Source of the DNA: Chloroflexota bacterium
Lineage (GTDB): Bacteria > Chloroflexota > Anaerolineae > Anaerolineales > UBA11858
NCBI GenBank assembly: GCA_018263575.1
Contig: JAANWX010000075.1
Coordinates: 1-41,421 of the forward strand
Length of the DNA: 41,421 bases
Direction of reading: 5' to 3'
The position numbers and the translations under genes were made by a program. Positions 33,061 to 39,622 of this stretch are shown in pieces. The notes below the pieces were generated by a model. The model saw only the letters and a list, made by a program, of their open reading frames with translations, made no database searches and was not told where the DNA came from. Numbering within the stretch: the stretch's first letter is position 1; every line of letters begins with the position of its first letter.

Positions 33061-33118
33061 ATAGGAATTCTTTAAGGTTATCTATTGATAGGTTGTTATA
33101 AACTAAACCCTGAAGTCC

Positions 33119-33178
33119 GAACGGCCGTTTCACACCTCCATTGCGGAGCATCCCTGAAGGGAGACGTCCTCACCGTTC
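33119..33178. other. GC-rich block with nested hairpins in the regulator/hutI gap
   Basis: The 382-base gap between the divergent regulator and hutI holds a 60-base GC-rich block in AT-rich DNA. GAACGG (33119-33124) pairs with CCGTTC (33173-33178). Between them are CTCC-ATTGC-GGAG and TCCC-TGAA-GGGA hairpins. It could be a small structured RNA or a palindromic repeat. I see no gene. Confidence 0.4.
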
Positions 33179-33359
33179 ACCTACGTATTCTATCAAAGAA
33201 ATAAGTTTTGCGCATTACAATTCGCCCAAAACTCAGGGCAAACGCATTTAGCCCCACCCTAAATAACCCTCCAAATAACCGCCGTAAATGATACAATGCA
33301 CCCGGTAGTATATAGTAGCCAACGAGAGTTCGCATGCGCTTAAAAAGGAAAACCATCCC

Positions 33360-34640
33360 ATGCTCATCCATTCTGCTTCCCAAACCCTGACCCTGGCCGG
33401 AGGCCCTCAACGCGGTTCGGAGCTAGGCGACCTGGGCCTCATCAAGGACGGGGCTCTCCTTATCAGAGATGGAAAAATAGCCGCCATTGGCACCACGTCC
33501 GAGCTGCGCGAGGCCTACCCCGCTGAAGAGACCCTGAATGCTGCGGGGCGAGTCGTTATGCCCGGCTTCGTCGACCCCCACACCCACGCCCTGTGGGCCG
33601 GGGACAGGGCGGCCGAGTTCGAAATGCGCCTCCAAGGGAAAACGTACCTGGAAATCATGGCCGCCGGAGGAGGGATCCTCTCTACCGTGCGTGCCACCCG
33701 GAAGGCCTCGCTAGAAGAGCTACTAGCCCAAACGCGCCCGCGTCTCCAGGCCGCCTTCAGTTACGGCACAACCACCATGGAGGCCAAAAGCGGCTACGGC
33801 CTAAACACAGCAACAGAACTTCGAATGCTGGATGCCTTGCTGGCCCTCAACGAGGAAACCCCGCTAGACATTGTCCCCACTTTTTTGGGCGCCCACGCCT
33901 TCCCGCCAGAATACAAAGAGAACCCTCAAAGCTATACGAACCTGGTCTGCGATGAAATGCTCCAAGCCTTGCACAGTTGGACCACAGGCCAGAACAATAG
34001 AAAGGGAAAAGCCATCCCCCTCCCCTTCGTGGATGTCTTCTGCGAAACTGGGGCCTTCACCTTAGCCCAGAGCCGCCAAATCTTAGAAAGTGCCCAAAAA
34101 CTGGGCTTCCCCCTCAAGGTGCATGCCGACGAATTCGACAATCTGGGCGGTTCCAGCCTGGCCGCAGAACTGGGCGCCGCCTCCGCCGACCATCTGGTGG
34201 TCACCTCCCCGGAGGATATGGCCGCCCTGGCCGCTTCTGATACGGTGGCCGTGGGGCTTCCTTGCACGCCCTTTGGACTGGCTGAACCGGAATACACGCC
34301 CGCCCAAGAGATCCTCGCGGCGGGAGGCATATTGGCTATTGCCACCGACCTCAATCCCGGCACAGCCTGGTGTGAGTCCATGCAATTTGCCATAGCCCTG
34401 GTTTGCCGCTACATGAAACTCACCCCGGCCCAAGCTATCGCCGCCGCCACCATCAACGCCGCTGCTGCCATCCAGCGCGATCACGTCGTGGGTTCTCTCC
34501 AGGTGGGCAAACGGGCCGACATTCTCCTCCTCAACGTACCCGACTACCGCCACCTGGGCTACCGCTTTGGCACAAACCTTGTTCACACCGTAATAAAAAA
34601 CGGTCAAATCTACTCCAACGAGGAAAAATATGAGTTTTAG
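33360..34640 (+). CDS. hutI: Imidazolonepropionase
   Basis: 426 residues, amidohydrolase superfamily. It hydrolyses 4-imidazolone-5-propanoate to N-formimino-glutamate, third step of histidine degradation. The metal ligands are seen in PGFVDPHTHALWAGDR (H-x-H), KVHADEFDNLGG (His) and ATDLNPGTAW (Asp). The sequence TTMEAKSGYGL is a HutI signature for substrate binding. Start ATG 33360 has AAGGA about ten bases upstream. No hutH, hutU or hutG is in the window. A 55-residue membrane protein overlaps its end. Confidence 0.93.
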   Translation: MLIHSASQTLTLAGGPQRGSELGDLGLIKDGALLIRDGKIAAIGTTSELREAYPAEETLNAAGRVVMPGFVDPHTHALWAGDRAAEFEMRLQGKTYLEIMAAGGGILSTVRATRKASLEELLAQTRPRLQAAFSYGTTTMEAKSGYGLNTATELRMLDALLALNEETPLDIVPTFLGAHAFPPEYKENPQSYTNLVCDEMLQALHSWTTGQNNRKGKAIPLPFVDVFCETGAFTLAQSRQILESAQKLGFPLKVHADEFDNLGGSSLAAELGAASADHLVVTSPEDMAALAASDTVAVGLPCTPFGLAEPEYTPAQEILAAGGILAIATDLNPGTAWCESMQFAIALVCRYMKLTPAQAIAAATINAAAAIQRDHVVGSLQVGKRADILLLNVPDYRHLGYRFGTNLVHTVIKNGQIYSNEEKYEF

Positions 34641-34797
34641 TCCCATTTTAGTATTTTTAATCTTGGCCTTCATCGCCCTCATCGTTCTACGCATTGTCCT
34701 CAAAGTTGCCAAAACCTTCCTAACCGTGGGAATCATCATCGTCATCGCCCTCATTCTGGTAACGCTGCTGAGCAATAATTTTGCCCCGGTATTTTAG
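34630..34797 (+). CDS. Small membrane protein, 55 residues
   Basis: A short gene whose ATG (34630) overlaps the end of hutI by 11 bases, with GAGGA seven bases upstream. It encodes two hydrophobic segments, PILVFLILAFIALIVL and TVGIIIVIALILVTLL, separated by a basic RIVLKVAKT loop, and ends NNFAPVF. The ribosome binding site, overlap and hairpin topology support a real coupled gene. Function unknown. Confidence 0.6.
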   Translation: MSFSPILVFLILAFIALIVLRIVLKVAKTFLTVGIIIVIALILVTLLSNNFAPVF

Positions 34798-34974
34798 GAA
34801 AGATGGGAGAAGAGAGTCACCTCCCGAGCCGTTAACGGCTGGGGGATAGGCGCTCACCGCCCCCGCACGACCGTCCTTGGGGGGGACCTTCCCGCCCCGC
34901 AGAGAGCCGAACACCCAGGTTCCCCCCTCTCCCTTACCGGAACACGGCCCACACCGCAAGGAGCCACCATCCTC

Positions 34975-35601
34975 ATGCCATCCATCACCCAAGCCAGTTC
35001 ATGGTATCCCGCCCACGATCCCGCCCACGGGTTCTCCCACATCCGCCGCGTTTACGCCCTGTGCGAGAGACTGGGCCAAGAAGAGGGCGCTAATCTCAAA
35101 ATCCTGCGGGCGGCCGCCCTCCTCCACGACGCCCAAAGCGGGCCAGAGGTTCGAGAGGCGCATCACACGGCTTCGGCCAAATTTGCGCGCCACATCCTCC
35201 ACGCCGAGGGCTGGCCAGACGAGGAAATTTCTGCCGTCCAACATTGTATCCGCGCCCACCGTTTCCGCGACCAAAAAGAGCCGCCACAAACCATAGAAGC
35301 CCAAGTCCTCTACGACGCCGACAAATTAGACGCCATTGGCGCGGTAGGCGTCATCCGTGTCTTCGCTTACGCCATCCTTCACGAGCAAGAAGTTTACGCT
35401 CCCCTCTCGCAGCAATTTTTATCCACCGGCGAACGCGAGCCAGGCGAACCCCACACCCCACGCCATGAGTTTATCTACAAATTACAACACATCAAAGACC
35501 AACTTTATACCACCTCCGGAAAAGCTCTGGCTATGCAAAGGCATCAATTTTTGGTACACTTTTTCGAACAACTCGAGGCTGAAATAAAAAACCTGCGCTA
35601 G
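34975..35601 (+). CDS. HD-domain phosphohydrolase
   Basis: 208 residues. A compact HD domain: His in FSHIRRVYAL, HD in AALLHDAQSG and a final Asp in VLYDADKLDAIG, the order of metal ligands in this superfamily. Small HD proteins of this kind hydrolyse nucleotide or other phosphate esters; the YDADKLDAIG motif is found in the YfbR/YedJ-like group. AAGGAG is ~11 bases upstream. It stands in a plus-strand run with hutI, the small membrane protein and the response regulator, though a ~180-base GC-rich spacer separates it from the former. Confidence 0.85.
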   Translation: MPSITQASSWYPAHDPAHGFSHIRRVYALCERLGQEEGANLKILRAAALLHDAQSGPEVREAHHTASAKFARHILHAEGWPDEEISAVQHCIRAHRFRDQKEPPQTIEAQVLYDADKLDAIGAVGVIRVFAYAILHEQEVYAPLSQQFLSTGEREPGEPHTPRHEFIYKLQHIKDQLYTTSGKALAMQRHQFLVHFFEQLEAEIKNLR

Positions 35602-35621
35602 TTAATAACGGAGAAATACTT

Positions 35622-36236
35622 ATGAATATTCCCCAAGGCCCAATTCTCATTGTCGAAGACGTAGCCAACGTTTTAGATCTAATAGAAGTAACCCTCACCT
35701 TCAAGGGGTATCCCGTGGTGACCGCCAAAAACGGGGAAGAAGCCCTGGAAAAAGTTGCCCAAGAACGTCCCGCCCTAATCATTACCGACATCCTTATGCC
35801 GTATATGGACGGCTTTACGCTCGTTCAGCAATTGCGGACCAATCCGAAAACAGACGATATCCCCATTATCTTCTTATCGGCCACGTATCTCACCCCCGAA
35901 GACAAAGAATTTGCGCTCAAATTGGGCGCAGTCCGTTTTTTGGAAAAACCCATTGACACAGAAGAGTTTTTACTCACCGTAGCCGAGATACTAAGCCAAG
36001 GCATTGACGCGCCTCCTCCACCGCTGGAAGAGGATGAATTCCGGCGAGGGTATATGGCCCGCCTCGAATATAAACTCCAACACAAAAAATCACAAATCGC
36101 ACGGGTAGAGAATCTGTTAAAAACGCTCCCTGATGAACAAAAGCCCGCTTTCGAAAAGTTATACGAAGAATCTTGTCAGCAAAAAGATATGATTCAAGCG
36201 GAACTAACAGAACTCTATGAGGCTTTAGAAGGCTAG
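35622..36236 (+). CDS. Response regulator with helical output region
   Basis: 204 residues. An intact receiver domain: acidic pair Glu12-Asp13, phosphoacceptor Asp56 (ITDILMPYMDG), switch Thr88 in LSAT and Lys109 in LEKP. The rest (130-204) is a charged helical segment, likely a coiled coil (EDEFRRGYMARLEYKLQ...), with no DNA-binding or enzymatic domain. It may act through protein contact. GGAG precedes the ATG. It follows the HD gene by 20 bases, which suggests a link between the two. No kinase is present. Confidence 0.88.
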   Translation: MNIPQGPILIVEDVANVLDLIEVTLTFKGYPVVTAKNGEEALEKVAQERPALIITDILMPYMDGFTLVQQLRTNPKTDDIPIIFLSATYLTPEDKEFALKLGAVRFLEKPIDTEEFLLTVAEILSQGIDAPPPPLEEDEFRRGYMARLEYKLQHKKSQIARVENLLKTLPDEQKPAFEKLYEESCQQKDMIQAELTELYEALEG

Positions 36237-36422
36237 TCTAAAAACATAAGGTAAGCGTTCACCATCCCGAAGATAGACTTCAAAAGTCTTCAAAATAGAT
36301 CTTGGTGGACCCAAAAGTTCAAAAACGCTTATGAAACTTCTCTTAAAACATCCTCTGAGACTTTTGAAGTTTGCTCTAGGGGAAGGGGCTGAATGGTTAC
36401 AACATAAGAAGGTTTATCTCAC

Positions 36423-37601
36423 ATGGATATTTTCCAAAAAACAAAAGATTTCACAACCGCCAAAGAAGCCCAAGAGGCGGGGCTTTATCCCTATTTCCTC
36501 CCCCTCACCAGCAGCGAAGGAACCGTAGCCATCCACAATGGCAAACGGATCATCATGTGTGGTTCCAATAATTATCTGGGATTGACCAATCACCCCAAAG
36601 TCCAAGAAGCCGCGCAAAAGGCCGTCGATGAATATGGCACAAGCTGCACCGGCTCCCGCTTTTTGAACGGCACCTTGGAAATGCACCTGGAACTGGAAAA
36701 GAAACTGGCGGCGTGGGTGGGCATGGAAGCGGCTTTGGTGTTTACCACCGGGATGCAGGCCAACCTGGGGGCCATTAGCGCCATCATCGGCCGCCACGAC
36801 GTGGCCGTGCTGGATAAGTTCGACCATGCCAGCATTGTGGACGGTGTGCGCTTATCCAACGGCAAGTTTAGGCGATTCCAGCACAATGACGGAGAAAGTT
36901 TAGAACGCGCCCTCTCCAGTGTTGATGAAGAGAGTGGGGCGATGGTTATTGTGGATGGTCTTTACAGCATGGAAGGCGATCTCGCGGACTTGCCAGAAAT
37001 TGTCCCCATCTGCAAAAAATATGGCGCGCGGATCATGGTTGATGATGCTCACGCTATCGGCGTGGTGGGCGGTGGACGGGGCACAGCGGCTCACTTTGGG
37101 ATGACCGACGACGTGGATTTGATCATGTCCACTTTCAGCAAGTCCTTTGCTTCTGTAGGGGGATTCATCGCCGGCGATCAGGATGTCATTCACTATATCC
37201 AACATCACGCCCGGAGTCTGATCTTCAGCGCCAGCCTGCCCCCTTCGAATACGGCCGCGGCTTTGGCCGCCCTAGAAGTCATGCAGGAAGAGCCAGAACG
37301 CGTCGAACAGGTCAACCGCAACGCGGATAAAATGCGTCAAGGCTTCCAGCGTCTGGGGTTCGACACGGGCGCTTCAGTGACACCCATCATCCCTATTATT
37401 GTAGGCGATGACACACTCACCTTTGTTTTCTGGAAAGCGTTGTTGGAAAACGGCGTCTTCGTCAATCCGGTCATTTCCCCCGCCACTCCCCCGGGACGCC
37501 AACTGCTGCGCACCTCCTATATGGCCACCCACACTGAAGAACAACTAGACTTTGTACTGGATGTCTTCGAGAAGATAGGGAAAGAATTGAAGATAATTTA
37601 A
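36423..37601 (+). CDS. Alpha-oxoamine synthase family (serine palmitoyltransferase-like)
   Basis: 392-residue PLP-dependent acyltransferase that condenses an amino acid with an acyl-CoA or acyl-ACP, releasing CO2. The Schiff-base lysine is Lys240 in STFSKSFASVGGF. His135 (FDHASI) stacks on PLP, and Asp207/His210 lie in VDDAHAIG. GTSCTGSRFLNGTLEMHLELE is closest to bacterial serine palmitoyltransferases, which start sphingolipid synthesis. BioF and glycine C-acetyltransferase belong to the same family and cannot be excluded. There is no other sphingolipid or biotin gene in the window. The ATG lacks a strong ribosome binding site. Confidence 0.82.
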   Translation: MDIFQKTKDFTTAKEAQEAGLYPYFLPLTSSEGTVAIHNGKRIIMCGSNNYLGLTNHPKVQEAAQKAVDEYGTSCTGSRFLNGTLEMHLELEKKLAAWVGMEAALVFTTGMQANLGAISAIIGRHDVAVLDKFDHASIVDGVRLSNGKFRRFQHNDGESLERALSSVDEESGAMVIVDGLYSMEGDLADLPEIVPICKKYGARIMVDDAHAIGVVGGGRGTAAHFGMTDDVDLIMSTFSKSFASVGGFIAGDQDVIHYIQHHARSLIFSASLPPSNTAAALAALEVMQEEPERVEQVNRNADKMRQGFQRLGFDTGASVTPIIPIIVGDDTLTFVFWKALLENGVFVNPVISPATPPGRQLLRTSYMATHTEEQLDFVLDVFEKIGKELKII

Positions 37602-37693
37602 AAACCATCGAATAGAATTCGAGGCTGGTGTGCAAAATCCACCTGCGTGGATTAGTAATTAGGGGAAACCATCGAATAGAATTCGAGGCTGGT
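37602..37693. repeat. Two copies of a 28-bp direct repeat
   Basis: Identical 28-bp copies at 37602-37629 and 37666-37693, centred on ATCGAATAGAATTCGAGGCT. A separate 16-base repeat, GTGTGCAAAATCCACC, occurs at 37628-37643 and 37772-37787. The region between the acyltransferase and the TetR gene is thus built of overlapping repeats, ending in a CCAATATCCAATATCTAATATCCACC phrase array (about 37786-37875). Confidence 0.9.
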
Positions 37694-37848
37694 TCACCAA
37701 TGGGTGTGCTCGCTTTGCGTACCACCGGTATGCATGCCCTGGCCGAAGGCCCGCAAAGCGTGGGCAACACCGTGTGCAAAATCCACCCAATATCCAATAT
37801 CTAATATCCACCCTCCAACTTCCACCCTCCAACATCCAACTTCCACCC

Positions 37849-38457
37849 CTAACCTCCAACATCCAACTCTCTAATCCTCTCCTCCGTGACCCCAACACTG
37901 CGCAACAACAGCGTCCGCAGGGCGGGGGTGGCACGCTCAGGTTCGGGGGTTCCGGTGTAGACCCAGCGTAGAACCACCTCGTTGAGTGCCCCCATCCAGG
38001 CCCGGGCCGCGACTTCTGTGTCCAAGGGGGGAATGCTCCCATCTACCACGGCTTGGTCTAGGTATTCTTGGATGATGCCGGCGAAGTGGTCGTTGATCTC
38101 GCGCCGTTTCTCTTCGAATGTTTCCCCCAATCCCACAGCCCAAACGAGGGCAATTTTGGCCAGTTTGCGATATTGGCTGAAGGTCTGCATGCAAACGGTC
38201 AGGGCCGCGTCCACGCGCTGGAGTCCGTGTTCTTCTTGCTCGAGCGCCGCGCGAAGCCGCTCCTCGAGGAGGGCGATGAATTTGTCGATCAGGGCCAAGA
38301 AAATGGAATCTTTGCTAGAAAAATGATGATATACGCCCCCCTTGGAGGTCTGCGAGACCTCGACGATTTCGCTCATGCGCGCGTCGTGATAGCCCTTATC
38401 CGCGAAAACACGGACGGCGGCGTCAAGGATGCGGGAGCGGGTGTCGGTAACGGTCAT
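37849..38457 (-). CDS. TetR-family transcriptional regulator
   Basis: 202 residues. N-terminal HTH: RSRILDAAVRVFADKGYHD, MSEIVEVSQTSKGGVYHHF and SSKDSIFLALI, a standard TetR pattern with the recognition helix around TSKGGVYHHF. The C-terminal ligand domain is helical with a LVWAVGLGETFEEKRREI segment, close to regulators of lipid or efflux genes. It is transcribed toward the acyltransferase gene on the opposite strand. A target cannot be assigned; no clean operator is seen by its start. A decameric CTAATCTGCG repeat occupies its upstream region (38470-38505). Confidence 0.9.
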   Translation of the reverse strand: MTVTDTRSRILDAAVRVFADKGYHDARMSEIVEVSQTSKGGVYHHFSSKDSIFLALIDKFIALLEERLRAALEQEEHGLQRVDAALTVCMQTFSQYRKLAKIALVWAVGLGETFEEKRREINDHFAGIIQEYLDQAVVDGSIPPLDTEVAARAWMGALNEVVLRWVYTGTPEPERATPALRTLLLRSVGVTEERIRELDVGG

Positions 38458-38469
38458 AAAAAAAATTAT

Positions 38470-38505
38470 CCACTAATCTGCGCTAATCTGCGCTAATCTT
38501 CGCTA
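38470..38505. repeat. Three tandem decamers, CTAATCTGCG
   Basis: Units of CTAATCTGCG, CTAATCTGCG and CTAATCTTCG in tandem, just upstream of the TetR start on its strand. Confidence 0.75.
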
Positions 38506-38537
38506 AAATCTTTGGCTCATTTGTTAGAAGTGTGTAG

Positions 38538-38588
38538 AAGCGACATGAATGTCGCATTACATAATGTAGCGGGACATTCATGTCGCTT
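38538..38588. repeat. 16-bp inverted repeat with self-palindromic arms
   Basis: Arms AAGCGACATGAATGTC (38538-38553) and complement (38573-38588). Each arm also contains its own GACAT/ATGTC palindrome, so cruciforms or paired hairpins can form. A T-run follows on the plus strand, where no gene ends; it lies downstream of the nucleotidyltransferase on the minus strand. Confidence 0.8.
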
Positions 38589-38617
38589 TTTTGCACAAAA
38601 TCTATACAAGAGTCGCG

Positions 38618-39151
38618 TCAATTTCTAAGTTGCCTCTTAAATTCTTCGAACTCCTCTTTCTTTCCCTCTTTAATTGACCACGATTCTATATTTTTTATAT
38701 CAACCGATTCATGGTTAGCAACTAAAAGTGCCTGACTGAGACTTTGTTTATCTCCCCAATGATAAAAAGCAGCCAGCCTATCTTTAACCGAATCCGTTGG
38801 TGAAATCACCCTGACGACACCTGTCTCAAATTTAATCTCATGAAAATCTTTAATAGGTTCCTTTCCAACACTGGGCGGGCCTGAAATGAATTCGACAAAA
38901 TAAGGCGTTTGAGTGTGGTGATAATACTTTCCTCGTTTTTCAAAACTGATTTCGCTCATGACAGATTCAACTTTTTTGTGATCAATGAAAAAACGAGCAA
39001 CGAAGTCCAAATCTTTAGATACATATTTATGTTTGCTGTAAATAGCAACACTAGCTCCACCTGAAAGAACAACTTGAATTCCATGTCCTCGAAGATGAGA
39101 ATCAATATAAGCGGCAAGCTCGCCTTGGGTCATCTCGCTTATGGGTTTCAA
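38618..39151 (-). CDS. Nucleotidyltransferase-fold protein (toxin-like partner of the winged-helix gene)
   Basis: 177 residues with the pol-beta nucleotidyltransferase opening: GG-S in VVLSGGASVAIYSKHKY followed by the metal-binding D-x-D in VSKDLDFV. The rest is a small alpha/beta domain ending in a Lys/Glu-rich tail. Proteins of this type include the toxins of AbiE-like and MNT-like toxin-antitoxin systems, in which they transfer a nucleotide to tRNA or another protein. The ATG overlaps the end of the winged-helix gene by four bases (ATGA), so the two are translationally coupled. Confidence 0.75.
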   Translation of the reverse strand: MKPISEMTQGELAAYIDSHLRGHGIQVVLSGGASVAIYSKHKYVSKDLDFVARFFIDHKKVESVMSEISFEKRGKYYHHTQTPYFVEFISGPPSVGKEPIKDFHEIKFETGVVRVISPTDSVKDRLAAFYHWGDKQSLSQALLVANHESVDIKNIESWSIKEGKKEEFEEFKRQLRN

Positions 39152-39477
39152 AGTGGCTTACCCTTCTTCCTAGGCCTTCGTCTATTCATCAATAACTTTT
39201 CTTTGACGTCTTCTGGATAATAACTAAGAGCCTTTTCAAATAAAGCTTTCAGTTCACTCAGATAAGGATAACGAGGATTAAATTGATAAACGCGAGTACG
39301 CCCGACCTTTTGGCTAACGAGAACGTCAGTGCTTTCTAATCGTTCTAATTGTTTTTGGATGGCGTATAGATCAGCATCAAAGAACCTGGCGATTTCTGTC
39401 GCGTACCCCTTCTCTCGGGCGATTAAAAAAATAAAAACACGCTCACTGCTTTTGGATCCAACGATGGGTTCAAGCAT
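39148..39477 (-). CDS. Winged-helix DNA-binding protein (antitoxin-like)
   Basis: 109 residues. A winged-helix fold: SSERVFIFLIAREKGYATEI, ARFFDADLYAIQKQLERLES (recognition helix) and a wing at VGRTRVYQFNPRYPY, followed by a basic tail (MNRRRPRKKGKPL). The basic tail and small size suit an autorepressor. The ATG (39477) is preceded by three 21-bp-spaced repeats of GTTGGTGA, the last touching the start codon. The gene overlaps the nucleotidyltransferase gene by four bases. Confidence 0.75.
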   Translation of the reverse strand: MLEPIVGSKSSERVFIFLIAREKGYATEIARFFDADLYAIQKQLERLESTDVLVSQKVGRTRVYQFNPRYPYLSELKALFEKALSYYPEDVKEKLLMNRRRPRKKGKPL

Positions 39478-39480
39478 TAT

Positions 39481-39536
39481 TCACCAACTTTTTTAGTTTA
39501 TTCACCAACAGTTTTAGTTATATCACCAACTATGTT
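39481..39536 (-). promoter_or_regulatory. Three-repeat operator of the winged-helix/nucleotidyltransferase pair
   Basis: TCACCAAC occurs at 39481-39488, 39502-39509 and 39523-39530, each 21 bp apart, i.e. two helical turns. The first two spacers are near-identical (TTTTTAGTTTAT-like). The upstream copy forms an inverted repeat, ACCAACTATGTTGGT, with the next bases. The repeats fill the region between the transcription start and the ATG. Confidence 0.8.
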
Positions 39537-39540
39537 GGTT

Positions 39541-39568
39541 AATATAGCAGAAAGAAACCAAAAGTCAA
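39541..39568 (-). promoter_or_regulatory. Promoter of the winged-helix/nucleotidyltransferase pair
   Basis: On the minus strand: TTGACT (39568-39563), 16 bases, TATATT (39546-39541). Start near 39534, immediately upstream of the operator repeats. Confidence 0.7.
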
Positions 39569-39583
39569 TAATATTGCCTGATA

Positions 39584-39600
39584 GTGTGCGCTAAAAAGTT
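39584..39600 (+). repeat. 17-bp match to the end of the foldback at 24828
   Basis: GTGTGCGCTAAAAAGTT is identical to the left end of the 153-bp foldback element. It lies just downstream of the HerA-like gene on its strand. No right end is seen nearby. Confidence 0.7.
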
Positions 39601-39622
39601 TATGTTCTCCCACTATTCCCCC

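Noticed and set aside
36331-36528. 65-residue open frame MKLLLKHPLRLL...
   Set aside because: It overlaps the acyltransferase start by over 100 bases in another frame and has a basic, proline-rich end typical of shadow frames.
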